Shown here: piece after piece, positions 55,400 through 61,945 of the stretch
How the letters are laid out: each line of letters starts with the position of its first letter
Position numbering within the stretch: position 1 is the first letter of the stretch
NCBI GenBank assembly: GCA_018971945.1
Contig: JAGWZH010000007.1
Location: 1-61,945 of the forward strand
Direction of reading: 5' to 3'
DNA from: Alphaproteobacteria bacterium
GTDB lineage: Bacteria; Pseudomonadota; Alphaproteobacteria; Caulobacterales; Aquidulcibacteraceae
DNA: 61,945 nt
Notes under the pieces: generated by a model
What the model saw: the letters and a program-made list of their open reading frames with translations, nothing else
Told to the model about the DNA's origin: nothing
The model's database searches: none
Position numbers and translations under genes: made by a program

Positions 55400-56815
55400 T
55401 CAGGCCTGCATGGTCCAGCCGTCCACCCCCTTGGCCGCTTCTCGGATGGCCTCGGTCATGGTGGGGTGGGCATGACAGGTCCGAGCGATGTCTTCTGCGG
55501 AAGCGCCAAACTCCATGGCCACGCAAATCTCCCCGATCATCTCGCCAACCCCGACGCCGATCATGTGGGCGCCAACAACCCGGCGGGTATTGGAGTCCTC
55601 AAGGATTTTGACGAAACCTTCGGTCTCATGATTGGTGCGGGCGCGGCTGTTGGCCATGAAGGGGAACTTACCCACTTTGTAGGGAACGCCCGCGGCCTTG
55701 AGTTCCTCTTCTGTTTTTCCGACGCCGGCCACCTCGGGATTGGTGTAAACGACGCCAGGAATAATGTCATAGTTCATATGCCCCCAGAGGCCAGCAATGA
55801 GTTGGGCGACGACAGCTCCCTCTTCCTCGGCCTTGTGGGCCAACATCGGCCCATGGGTGCAGTCGCCGATCGCGTAGATCGAGGGCACAGAGGTCTTGAA
55901 GCGATCAGTCTCGATAAAGCCGCGCTGGTCAAACCGAACGCCCACCGCCTCAAGCCCAAGGCCTGCCGTGAAGGGCTTGCGGCCGATCGCGACCAGAACC
56001 ATTTCGGCTTCGATCACACGCCGGGCGCCGCCAGCGGCAGGTTCGATAGCCACCGTCACCCCGTCGCCCGCGCGCTCCACGCCCACAACCTTCTGGCCAA
56101 GCTCAAACTTGATGCCCTGCTTGGTCAAGATACGCTGAAACAATTTTGCGGTTTCGCCGTCCATCGTGGGGGTTATGCGGTCCAAATACTCAACGACCGT
56201 CACCTCAGCGCCAAGTCTTCGCCAAACAGATCCAAGCTCAAGTCCAATATAGCCGGCGCCGATAACAATGAATTTCTTGGGGACCTTGGACAAGCTCAAA
56301 GCGCCGGTCGAGGATAGGATCCGCTCCTCGTCCACCACGACGCCCGGCAGATCAGCGGGCGCTGAGCCCGTCGCGATCACGATGGATTTGGTTTGCGCTG
56401 TCCGCTTGCCGCCGTCTGGCGCTGTGATCTCCACCGCGTCAGCGCTGAGGATCCGACCGGTCCCTTTAATGTAATCGACTTTGTTCTTCTTCATCAAGAA
56501 CTCGACGCCCTTGGTCAGGCCGTCGACGGCTTCGTCCTTCTGTTTGAGCATCTGTGGCAAATCCAGGGAAACGCCCTGAACCTTGACGCCCATTTTGGCG
56601 AAGCTTGTTCTCGCGGCTTCATAGCACTCCGAAGCATGGAGCAGCGCCTTGGATGGGATGCAACCGACATTCAGGCAGGCGCCGCCCAATAGACCACGCT
56701 TTTCGACAATCGCGGTCTTCAGGCCCAGTTGTCCGGCGCGAATGGCGCAATTATAGCCGCCAGGACCGCCTCCGATGATGACGAGGTCATATGCACTCAC
56801 CGACAGCCTCCGCAT
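55400..56815 (-). CDS. lpd: Dihydrolipoyl dehydrogenase
   Basis: The 471-residue E3 component reoxidises dihydrolipoamide in 2-oxoacid dehydrogenase complexes. The FAD motif [20 protein letters not shown], the redox disulfide [16 protein letters not shown], the NAD motif [20 protein letters not shown] and the catalytic [13 protein letters not shown] are present. The start at 56815 ([11 protein letters not shown]) is preferred over 56869. No E1/E2 genes are adjacent; the next upstream gene encodes a CitE-like lyase. Confidence 0.96.
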   Translation of the reverse strand: MRRLSVSAYDLVIIGGGPGGYNCAIRAGQLGLKTAIVEKRGLLGGACLNVGCIPSKALLHASECYEAARTSFAKMGVKVQGVSLDLPQMLKQKDEAVDGLTKGVEFLMKKNKVDYIKGTGRILSADAVEITAPDGGKRTAQTKSIVIATGSAPADLPGVVVDEERILSSTGALSLSKVPKKFIVIGAGYIGLELGSVWRRLGAEVTVVEYLDRITPTMDGETAKLFQRILTKQGIKFELGQKVVGVERAGDGVTVAIEPAAGGARRVIEAEMVLVAIGRKPFTAGLGLEAVGVRFDQRGFIETDRFKTSVPSIYAIGDCTHGPMLAHKAEEEGAVVAQLIAGLWGHMNYDIIPGVVYTNPEVAGVGKTEEELKAAGVPYKVGKFPFMANSRARTNHETEGFVKILEDSNTRRVVGAHMIGVGVGEMIGEICVAMEFGASAEDIARTCHAHPTMTEAIREAAKGVDGWTMQA

Positions 56816-57077
56816 AAGCGTTCGCAGATGGAGATGGGTGAGCGCGCGATCGACGCCGCACGCTCTCAAATTCGACGGAGCGGCACGGTAAGGCGTTCGC
56901 CGCGTGGGTCAATGCGGCGAAGGCTTCGAGAACCCTGATCTCCGCGCGGGCTCTCGCCACAGAGACCGCGGCCGCCCGATCGCCTGAGCGGGCTTGGGCG
57001 AAAAATTCTGGCTCCACCCGGCGATCCCAGCGCGGAGGCCCAATGGGGGAGAGACCTGGTCCGCGCCGTCGACACAC
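56787..57077 (-). CDS. Small open frame between the CitE-like gene and lpd
   Basis: A 96-residue frame starts 6 bases after the CitE-like stop and overlaps lpd by 29 bases. It contains an Ala/Arg-rich helical segment ([40 protein letters not shown]). No family is recognised. Position and spacing fit a small operon gene, but a spurious frame is equally possible. Confidence 0.3.
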   Translation of the reverse strand: MCRRRGPGLSPIGPPRWDRRVEPEFFAQARSGDRAAAVSVARARAEIRVLEAFAALTHAANALPCRSVEFESVRRRSRAHPSPSANAYAEAVGECI

Positions 57078-57082
57078 CGCCC

Positions 57083-57970
57083 TTAAGCTTTCGCCGCAAT
57101 CGCTTCGGCGATGGCGACAGCCCGCCTGGCCTGCTCAAGATGCAATAATTCCGTCATCTTGCCGTCGACCTTCAGCACGCCTTTGCCGGCGTTTTCGGGA
57201 GCGGCGAAGGCGGTTATCACAGCGCGGGCGAAGGCCAGCTCGGCTTCGGTCGGCGCGAAAATCGCGTTGCACAGCGCGATCTGGCTTGGATGGATCAAGG
57301 TCTTGCCTTCAAAGCCCAGGCCAAGGCCCTGACGGCAAACGGCAGCGAAGCCGTCTTCATTCTGGATGTCGTTGTAGACGCCGTCGATGGGGACAAGGCC
57401 ATAGGCGCGGGCGGCGAGGACGGTCATGGACAGCGCGGTCAGAAGCGGGGCGCGGTCCTGCGTGTGCGCGCAGCGCAAGTCCTTGGCCAAATCATTGGCG
57501 CCCATCACGAAGGCGGAAAGATTGGCCTGCTCAGAATTTGCGGCGATGGCGGCGACATTGAGGATCGACAAAGGGGTCTCGATCATGGCCCAAAGAGCGA
57601 TGCGCTCGCCGCCATTGCTCGCCGCGACATCGCGGGCCTTGGCGATATCCTCGGGCCCGTCAATCTTGGGAAACAGGATCGCGGCAGGGCCAACCTCGCA
57701 AGCGGCTCTTACGTCCGCGACGCCCCAAGGTGTGCCGAGCGCGTTCACACGGATCACGATTTCTTTGTCGCTATAGCCGCCAAGGGCAAGGGTCCGGCGA
57801 ACAGTCTCGCGGGCTTCGGCTTTGGCTTCGGGCGCGACGCTGTCTTCGAGGTCGAAAATCAAAACATCGGCCGGCAGGGTTTTAGCCTTCTCCAACGCCT
57901 TGGGGTTGGCGCCTGGCATGTAGAGACAAGACCTACGCGGGGCTGCAGTCACAATGGTTCCTTCCGGCAT
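57083..57970 (-). CDS. HpcH/HpaI aldolase / citrate lyase beta (CitE-like) family protein
   Basis: The 295-residue TIM-barrel lyase has the start PRRSCLYMPGANPKALEKAK, the Mg-binding VLIFDLEDSVAPEAKAEARE, IVIRVNALGT, WAMIETPLSILN, FVMGANDLAKDL and GFEGKTLIHPSQI. It probably cleaves or forms a malyl-CoA-type thioester (L-malyl-CoA/beta-methylmalyl-CoA or related), but the exact substrate is not readable. The ATG at 57970 follows GAGGAAA. It is divergent from pdxY and upstream of lpd. Confidence 0.9.
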   Translation of the reverse strand: MPEGTIVTAAPRRSCLYMPGANPKALEKAKTLPADVLIFDLEDSVAPEAKAEARETVRRTLALGGYSDKEIVIRVNALGTPWGVADVRAACEVGPAAILFPKIDGPEDIAKARDVAASNGGERIALWAMIETPLSILNVAAIAANSEQANLSAFVMGANDLAKDLRCAHTQDRAPLLTALSMTVLAARAYGLVPIDGVYNDIQNEDGFAAVCRQGLGLGFEGKTLIHPSQIALCNAIFAPTEAELAFARAVITAFAAPENAGKGVLKVDGKMTELLHLEQARRAVAIAEAIAAKA

Positions 57971-58031
57971 GGCTTTTTCCTCGCGGCTGCGATAGCCGAG
58001 TGAATGATCCGACAATCTTTGCGCCCCGCCC

Positions 58032-58871
58032 ATGAAAACCGTTTTGTCTTTCCATAGCCATGTCGCTGGGGCCCGTGTGGGGCACAGCGTGTCGGCCTTC
58101 GCCATGGAAAGACTAGGCGTAAGGGTGCTGCAATTGCCGACGGTGCTTTACGGGCGCCGACCCGATCGCGGCAAGCCAGGAGGCGGTCCCATGCCTGCGA
58201 CGCTTTTGGGCGCCATGCTTGAGGGGCTGCGTGACGATGGGCTTTTGGGGCAGGTGGACGCGGTGCATTGCGGCTATCTGGCCTTGGCGGAGCAAATTTC
58301 CGTTGTCCTGGAAGCTGTCGATCGGGTGCGGAGCGCCAACAGAGGAGCAGTTTTCGTGCTCGACCCGGTGATCGGTGACGTGGAACGTGGGCTTTATGTG
58401 CCTGATCATGTCGCCGAAGGGGTGGCGGAGACGCTTGTGCGGGAGGCCGATTGGATCACCCCGAACGCATGGGAGCTTGCGCGGATTGTCGGGCGGGACA
58501 GCCTCGACTTTCGTGGATTGAGGGAGGCGGCGCGGCGACTTGGAAAACCCGCGCTGGTGACATCGACGCCAAGCCCTAAGGGGATTGGGACGCTCTACGC
58601 CGCGCCCACGGGAGACTGGCTTGTGGAGATGCCGCTTCTGCCTCTGGCGGCAAAAGGGGCCGGTGATTTGTTCACCGCCCTTTTCCTGGCGCGGCGCCTT
58701 CTAGGGTCTGCGCCCGCGGTGGCGCTCGAGGCGGCGGCGGGCAGCGTGCACGATGTGTTGGTGCGCCAGCTGGCGCAAGCGGCCTCCGATCTGCCGCTGC
58801 CGTCTGCGCAAGAGCTTTTGGCGGATCCGGTGACTTGGCCGACGGCCAAGCCCTTGCCGCCGCTTGATTGA
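58032..58871 (+). CDS. pdxY: Pyridoxal kinase
   Basis: The 279-residue ribokinase-fold protein phosphorylates pyridoxal for PLP salvage. It starts LSFHSHVAGARVGHSVSAFA, has VFVLDPVIGDVERGLYVPDH, TPNAWELARIVGR and the catalytic Asp in AAKGAGDLFTALFLA. The typical start HVAxGxVGN reads here HVAGARVGH. It lies 61 bases from the divergent CitE-like gene and 9 bases before the beta-lactamase-fold gene. Confidence 0.92.
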   Translation: MKTVLSFHSHVAGARVGHSVSAFAMERLGVRVLQLPTVLYGRRPDRGKPGGGPMPATLLGAMLEGLRDDGLLGQVDAVHCGYLALAEQISVVLEAVDRVRSANRGAVFVLDPVIGDVERGLYVPDHVAEGVAETLVREADWITPNAWELARIVGRDSLDFRGLREAARRLGKPALVTSTPSPKGIGTLYAAPTGDWLVEMPLLPLAAKGAGDLFTALFLARRLLGSAPAVALEAAAGSVHDVLVRQLAQAASDLPLPSAQELLADPVTWPTAKPLPPLD

Positions 58872-58880
58872 GGACCCGCC

Positions 58881-59996
58881 ATGATCGACGGCTTCATTGC
58901 GCCCGGGTTTGAGCCCGTCAAACAGGCGTTCTCGCAAAACTTCGCCGACAGCGACGAGCTCGGGGCAGGTTTCGCACTGCTCATCGACGGAGAAAAAAAG
59001 GTGGAGTTGTGGGGCGGTTACGCCGACCGCAGCAAAACACGACCTTGGACGCAAGACACGCTCGCGCCGGTTTATTCCGTCACCAAGCCCATCGCATCCC
59101 TGGTGATCGGCATGCTGCATGATCGCGGACTTTTGGATCTGGGGGCCCCCATCGCGTCGGTATGGGAAGCGTTCGCCGCCCATGGCAAAGGCGAAATCAG
59201 CATCGCCAAGGCTTTGGGGCATCAAGCGGGGACGCCGGGCTTCTTGACATCGATCGACCCGGCGCTCTGGTATGATCAGGAAGGGATTGAGGAGGCGCTT
59301 GCGGCGCTCGCGCCCATGTGGCCGCCGGGGACGGCGCACGGCTATCATCCGTACACTTTCGGCGTTATCGCCGGGGCCTTGGCGCGCCGGGCGGATGGAC
59401 GCTCGTTGGGGACGATCCTCAGGCAGGAGGTCTGCGAGCCCATGGGCGTGGCGTTCACGATCGGCACGCCCGCTGCTCTGCATCCGCGATGCGCCGAGAT
59501 CGTTAAGCCGAAGGCTGCGCCCTCCTTCACCCAAAACCGTGATCTCGTCAAAGCCGCGTTCGGAGCGCCTTGGGCGACGCCGGCGCGGGGAAGCGCACTT
59601 TGGCGGGAAGCGGAGTTTCCCGCCGCCAACGGCCATGGCACGGCCCTCTCCACAGCCCAGCTTTATCAGGCCTTCGCCTGCGAAGGAATGATGCTGGGCC
59701 GGCGGATCTTTAGCGCAGAAACTCACGCGGCTCTCACCGCGCCTTTGGCGCCTGGGGGCCCTGATCTTGTGCTGCCGTTCAATCTGACATTCTGCGCTGG
59801 GATCCTGCTCAATACGAACGCCTTTTATGGGCCGAACCCCAAAGCAATGGGGCATTCAGGTTGGGGCGGCTGCATCGGCTTCGCCGATCCAGCCCATCGG
59901 CTGAGCGGCGCTTATGTGATCAACCGACAGTCGGCGCATCTGATGGGCGATCCGCGGGCGCTTCGGCTCATTGCGGCGGTCTATTCATGCCTGTGA
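58881..59996 (+). CDS. Beta-lactamase-fold serine hydrolase (EstB-like)
   Basis: The 371-residue protein has the SxxK nucleophile motif in PVYSVTKPIASLVIGML, the tyrosine region HGYHPYTFGVIAGAL and a C-terminal GHSGWGGCIGFADP in place of KTG, as in family VIII carboxylesterases. No signal peptide is seen, so it is probably cytoplasmic and acts on esters rather than murein. Its stop lies 10 bases inside the following glycosyltransferase gene, so they are probably coupled. Confidence 0.89.
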   Translation: MIDGFIAPGFEPVKQAFSQNFADSDELGAGFALLIDGEKKVELWGGYADRSKTRPWTQDTLAPVYSVTKPIASLVIGMLHDRGLLDLGAPIASVWEAFAAHGKGEISIAKALGHQAGTPGFLTSIDPALWYDQEGIEEALAALAPMWPPGTAHGYHPYTFGVIAGALARRADGRSLGTILRQEVCEPMGVAFTIGTPAALHPRCAEIVKPKAAPSFTQNRDLVKAAFGAPWATPARGSALWREAEFPAANGHGTALSTAQLYQAFACEGMMLGRRIFSAETHAALTAPLAPGGPDLVLPFNLTFCAGILLNTNAFYGPNPKAMGHSGWGGCIGFADPAHRLSGAYVINRQSAHLMGDPRALRLIAAVYSCL

Positions 59997-61204
59997 AAAA
60001 GGCCTGGGCCTGGCTGCAGCGCTTCGGCCTCTATGCCGGCGCGGGCGCGATCGGGCTCTTCATCTTCGGGGCTAATGTTTTTTATGCGCTCAGCGCGGGC
60101 GATGGGCTGATCATGGCCAATCAGCGCCTGATCGCGGGGGATTTCATGGCCTTCTGGAGCGCCGGGCGGATGACGCTTGAGGGCTCTATCGATCACGTGC
60201 ATGAGGCGCGGCCGATCTATGAAGAACAGCTGCGGCATGCTCCGGGCTTGGAGGTCGTTTATCTATGGCATCATCCGCCGACCTTTCTTCTGGCGGCGAC
60301 GGGGCTCGCGTTTGCGCCTTATCTGGGGGCGGCGGCTCTGTTCCTGGCTTTCACCGGCGGGCTCTATGCTTTGGCGACGCGGGCGATCACGCCCGCCCCC
60401 GCTGCGCTTTTTTTCGCCGCCATGGCGCCGGCGAGCGCCATGCATTTTGGGAATGTGCAGACGGGGCTATTGACCGCGGCGCTCGCTGGGCTGGCGCTTG
60501 TGTGGCTCGACCGGCGTCCGCTTGCGGCGGGCGCGCTGGTGGGACTGTTCGCTATCAAGCCGCATTTGGCGGTGCTCTTTCCCCTGGCCTTCGCCGTCGG
60601 AGGACGCTGGCGGGCCTTCGCAGCGGCGGCGGCAGCGACGCTTGGGCTTGTCGGGCTGTCGCTGTGGGCGTTCGGCCCCGAACCATGGCGGGCGTTCTTT
60701 GAGAATTTGGCCAATGCGCAAGGCATGGTGACGGATCAAAAGATCGCACCGGGGACCTATGCGACGCTGTTCGCCAATCTGCGCGGGCTTGGAGCGCCGG
60801 TCTGGGCCGCGGGGCTTGCGCACGCAGGCTCAGCGCTTGCGGCGGCCCTCTCGGTTTGCGTCATGTGGCGATCAGGAGGCGGGCTCAGCGCCAGAGCGGC
60901 GCTGGCGGCGGCCTCGACGCTGATATCGCCTTATCTGTTCTTCTACGACTTGACGCTGTTGTTGGTCGCCGCAGCCCTCATTGTGCGGGAGGCGGGAGGC
61001 TGGTCTCACCTCGCACGCTGGGAGCAAGGCGTCTTGGCTTATTGTTGGATTGCGCCGGGATTGTTGTTTTCGGTGGGAAGCCACGTCCCAGCGCCGTTTG
61101 CGGCCATGGCGGGGTGGGCCCTGATCATAGTGGCGATGCGTCGGGCGGCGCCTAAACCTGCAGAAATCGGACAGGCTGACGCGGCGCCAGCACGGCAGCG
61201 GTGA
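59987..61204 (+). CDS. GT87-family (DUF2029) membrane glycosyltransferase
   Basis: The 405-residue protein has about ten hydrophobic helices, and the DUF2029 motif DFMAFWSAGRMTLEG near residue 50 with VYLWHHPPTFLLAATG and MHFGNVQTGLLTAALAGLAL, AGALVGLFAIKPHLAVLFPL and LISPYLFFYDLTLLL. GT87 enzymes use polyprenyl-phosphate sugars to mannosylate lipids or glycans on the outer face of the membrane; the acceptor here is unknown. The ATG at 59987 lies inside the end of the preceding gene. It overlaps the convergent phosphatase gene by 53 bases. Confidence 0.88.
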   Translation: MPVKKAWAWLQRFGLYAGAGAIGLFIFGANVFYALSAGDGLIMANQRLIAGDFMAFWSAGRMTLEGSIDHVHEARPIYEEQLRHAPGLEVVYLWHHPPTFLLAATGLAFAPYLGAAALFLAFTGGLYALATRAITPAPAALFFAAMAPASAMHFGNVQTGLLTAALAGLALVWLDRRPLAAGALVGLFAIKPHLAVLFPLAFAVGGRWRAFAAAAAATLGLVGLSLWAFGPEPWRAFFENLANAQGMVTDQKIAPGTYATLFANLRGLGAPVWAAGLAHAGSALAAALSVCVMWRSGGGLSARAALAAASTLISPYLFFYDLTLLLVAAALIVREAGGWSHLARWEQGVLAYCWIAPGLLFSVGSHVPAPFAAMAGWALIIVAMRRAAPKPAEIGQADAAPARQR

Positions 61205-61874
61205 GGGGGCCTCCATACACAGCCCCCGTATCCACATTAATCCGGGGCCCCACGATCTGGGGCGCCAAGTCGGGAGTGGGCGTGTGGCCGTGGACGACAA
61301 CCAGGCCCTCCAACTCTCCCCTGTCGGGCCACTTGTCCACGCTGAAAAAGCGCGGCGAGCGGGTCCAGAGACGGACGTCGTCACGGCAGTCCGGGTAAGT
61401 CTGGGGATCAATGCCTGCATGGACGAACGCGATACGGCGCTCTTCGTCCACTGCCAGATTAGGCAGCGTCTTTAAGAATGCGATATGGTCTTGGTCGACG
61501 CTGGCGCGCCAGTTCTGCCGGTCCCATCCGTTCACGTCGCAATAGCTGGCGAGGGCGGCGTCGCCGCCATTGCGACGCCAATATTGGAGGGCGGCCCCGC
61601 TTTCAGGCTCTTCGACGGCGTCGAGCAGCATCTGCTCGTGATTGCCGCGCAAGGTCACCACACGCAAGGCGCCTGAGGCGCATGCGTGAAGCGTCATGGC
61701 CAAAGCGATGCAATCGCGGGAACGGGCGCCGCGGTCGATGAGGTCGCCGAGATGAACGATGCAGGCCTCGATACGATCAGCGTCGATCTCGGCCAAGATC
61801 CGCTCGTAAAGATAGGCCAGCCTGCGGGCCTCGCCGTGCACATCGCCAATCGCGTAGTAGACCGCATTGCTCAC
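61152..61874 (-). CDS. PPP-type metallophosphoesterase
   Basis: The 240-residue protein has the full PPP signature: YYAIGDVHGEARRLAYLYER, VHLGDLIDRGARSRDCIAL, TLRGNHEQMLLDAVEE and VHGHTPTPDLAP. This matches serine/threonine or bis(nucleosyl)tetraphosphatase enzymes with a dinuclear metal centre. GTG at 61874 gives the canonical start. The gene overlaps the 3' end of the glycosyltransferase gene and begins as GTGA overlapping the stop of the next gene. Confidence 0.92.
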   Translation of the reverse strand: MSNAVYYAIGDVHGEARRLAYLYERILAEIDADRIEACIVHLGDLIDRGARSRDCIALAMTLHACASGALRVVTLRGNHEQMLLDAVEEPESGAALQYWRRNGGDAALASYCDVNGWDRQNWRASVDQDHIAFLKTLPNLAVDEERRIAFVHAGIDPQTYPDCRDDVRLWTRSPRFFSVDKWPDRGELEGLVVVHGHTPTPDLAPQIVGPRINVDTGAVYGGPLTAAVLAPRQPVRFLQV

Positions 61875-61945
61875 GGCCGAGTCCTGACAAAAAACAACTC
61901 CCACGTAAAGAGCGCCAGCCCGACCCATATCAGCCCAAAGCTGAG
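61871..61945 (-). CDS. C-terminal end of a probable EamA/RarD-type transporter (runs off the window)
   Basis: The last 24 codons on the minus strand read LSFGLIWVGLALFTWELFFV RTRP-stop, a terminal membrane helix resembling the C-terminus of RarD-like drug/metabolite exporters (IWxxLAxF pattern followed by basic residues). The TGA overlaps the phosphatase GTG. The rest of the gene is beyond base 61945. The family assignment rests on a short tail only. Confidence 0.4.
   Translation of the reverse strand, partial: LSFGLIWVGLALFTWELFFVRTRP

Overview
The window is GC-rich chromosomal DNA of an alphaproteobacterium. Several gene orders typical of that class are present: secA divergent from a PPIase-argJ-mutT run; a bolA / J-domain protein / cobS block; aroK-aroB divergent from a small membrane protein, a secreted protein and xerD; obgE-proB-proA-nadD-rsfS-rlmH-envC-ctpA-divergent polysaccharide deacetylase-rppH; and an F1 ATP synthase locus atpH-A-G-D-(C) without F0 genes. 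GCTA-type -10 elements resemble Caulobacter-style promoters. I cannot name a genus. No tRNA, rRNA, CRISPR array, prophage or complete insertion sequence was seen.

Layout. 1-3.9 kb: 5' part of secA (minus), then a secreted PPIase lipoprotein, argJ, mutT and a small Flp pilin. 4-8.6 kb: a decayed membrane-protease-like gene, an HNH nuclease, an esterase, an FkbM methyltransferase, gluQRS and a LysR regulator. 8.6-12.2 kb: an 830-base gene-poor slot, cobS (without its usual partner cobT), a membrane protein, a J-domain protein and bolA. 12.4-18.4 kb: a CNNM/CorC protein, aroB, aroK and the xerD operon. 18.4-24.8 kb: an ABC-2 exporter, a divergent pair of ligase-associated DNA-repair genes (Lhr-like helicase and MBL exonuclease) without the ligase, and a dienelactone hydrolase. 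24.8-38.1 kb: a long plus-strand run of growth, proline, NAD, ribosome-maturation and cell-envelope genes, with a TlpA-like gene antisense between proB and proA and a serine hydrolase wedged between nadD and rsfS.

38.1-47.6 kb (minus): the F1 ATP synthase locus. It is split: atpC is separated from atpD by a GMC oxidoreductase, a DUF350 membrane protein and an unknown gene. A metallophosphoesterase-like protein that has lost most of its metal ligands follows atpC. 48-54.6 kb: a putative lipoprotein, priA and xerC with overlapping divergent start codons, a histone H1-like lysine/alanine-rich protein behind an AT-rich leader, an HSL-type esterase, a 7-copy octanucleotide repeat and an outer-membrane-barrel-like protein. 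55.4-61.9 kb: lpd, a CitE-like lyase, a pyridoxal kinase, a beta-lactamase-fold hydrolase, a GT87-like membrane glycosyltransferase, a PPP-type phosphatase and the C-terminal end of a probable EamA/RarD transporter.

The genes are mostly housekeeping. The more unusual material is the octamer repeat beside the surface-protein gene, the H1-like protein with an internal duplication, the interrupted atp locus with its apparent pseudoenzyme, the missing cobT and missing ligase at otherwise conserved loci, and several decayed or orphan reading frames. No clearly new multi-gene system was found.
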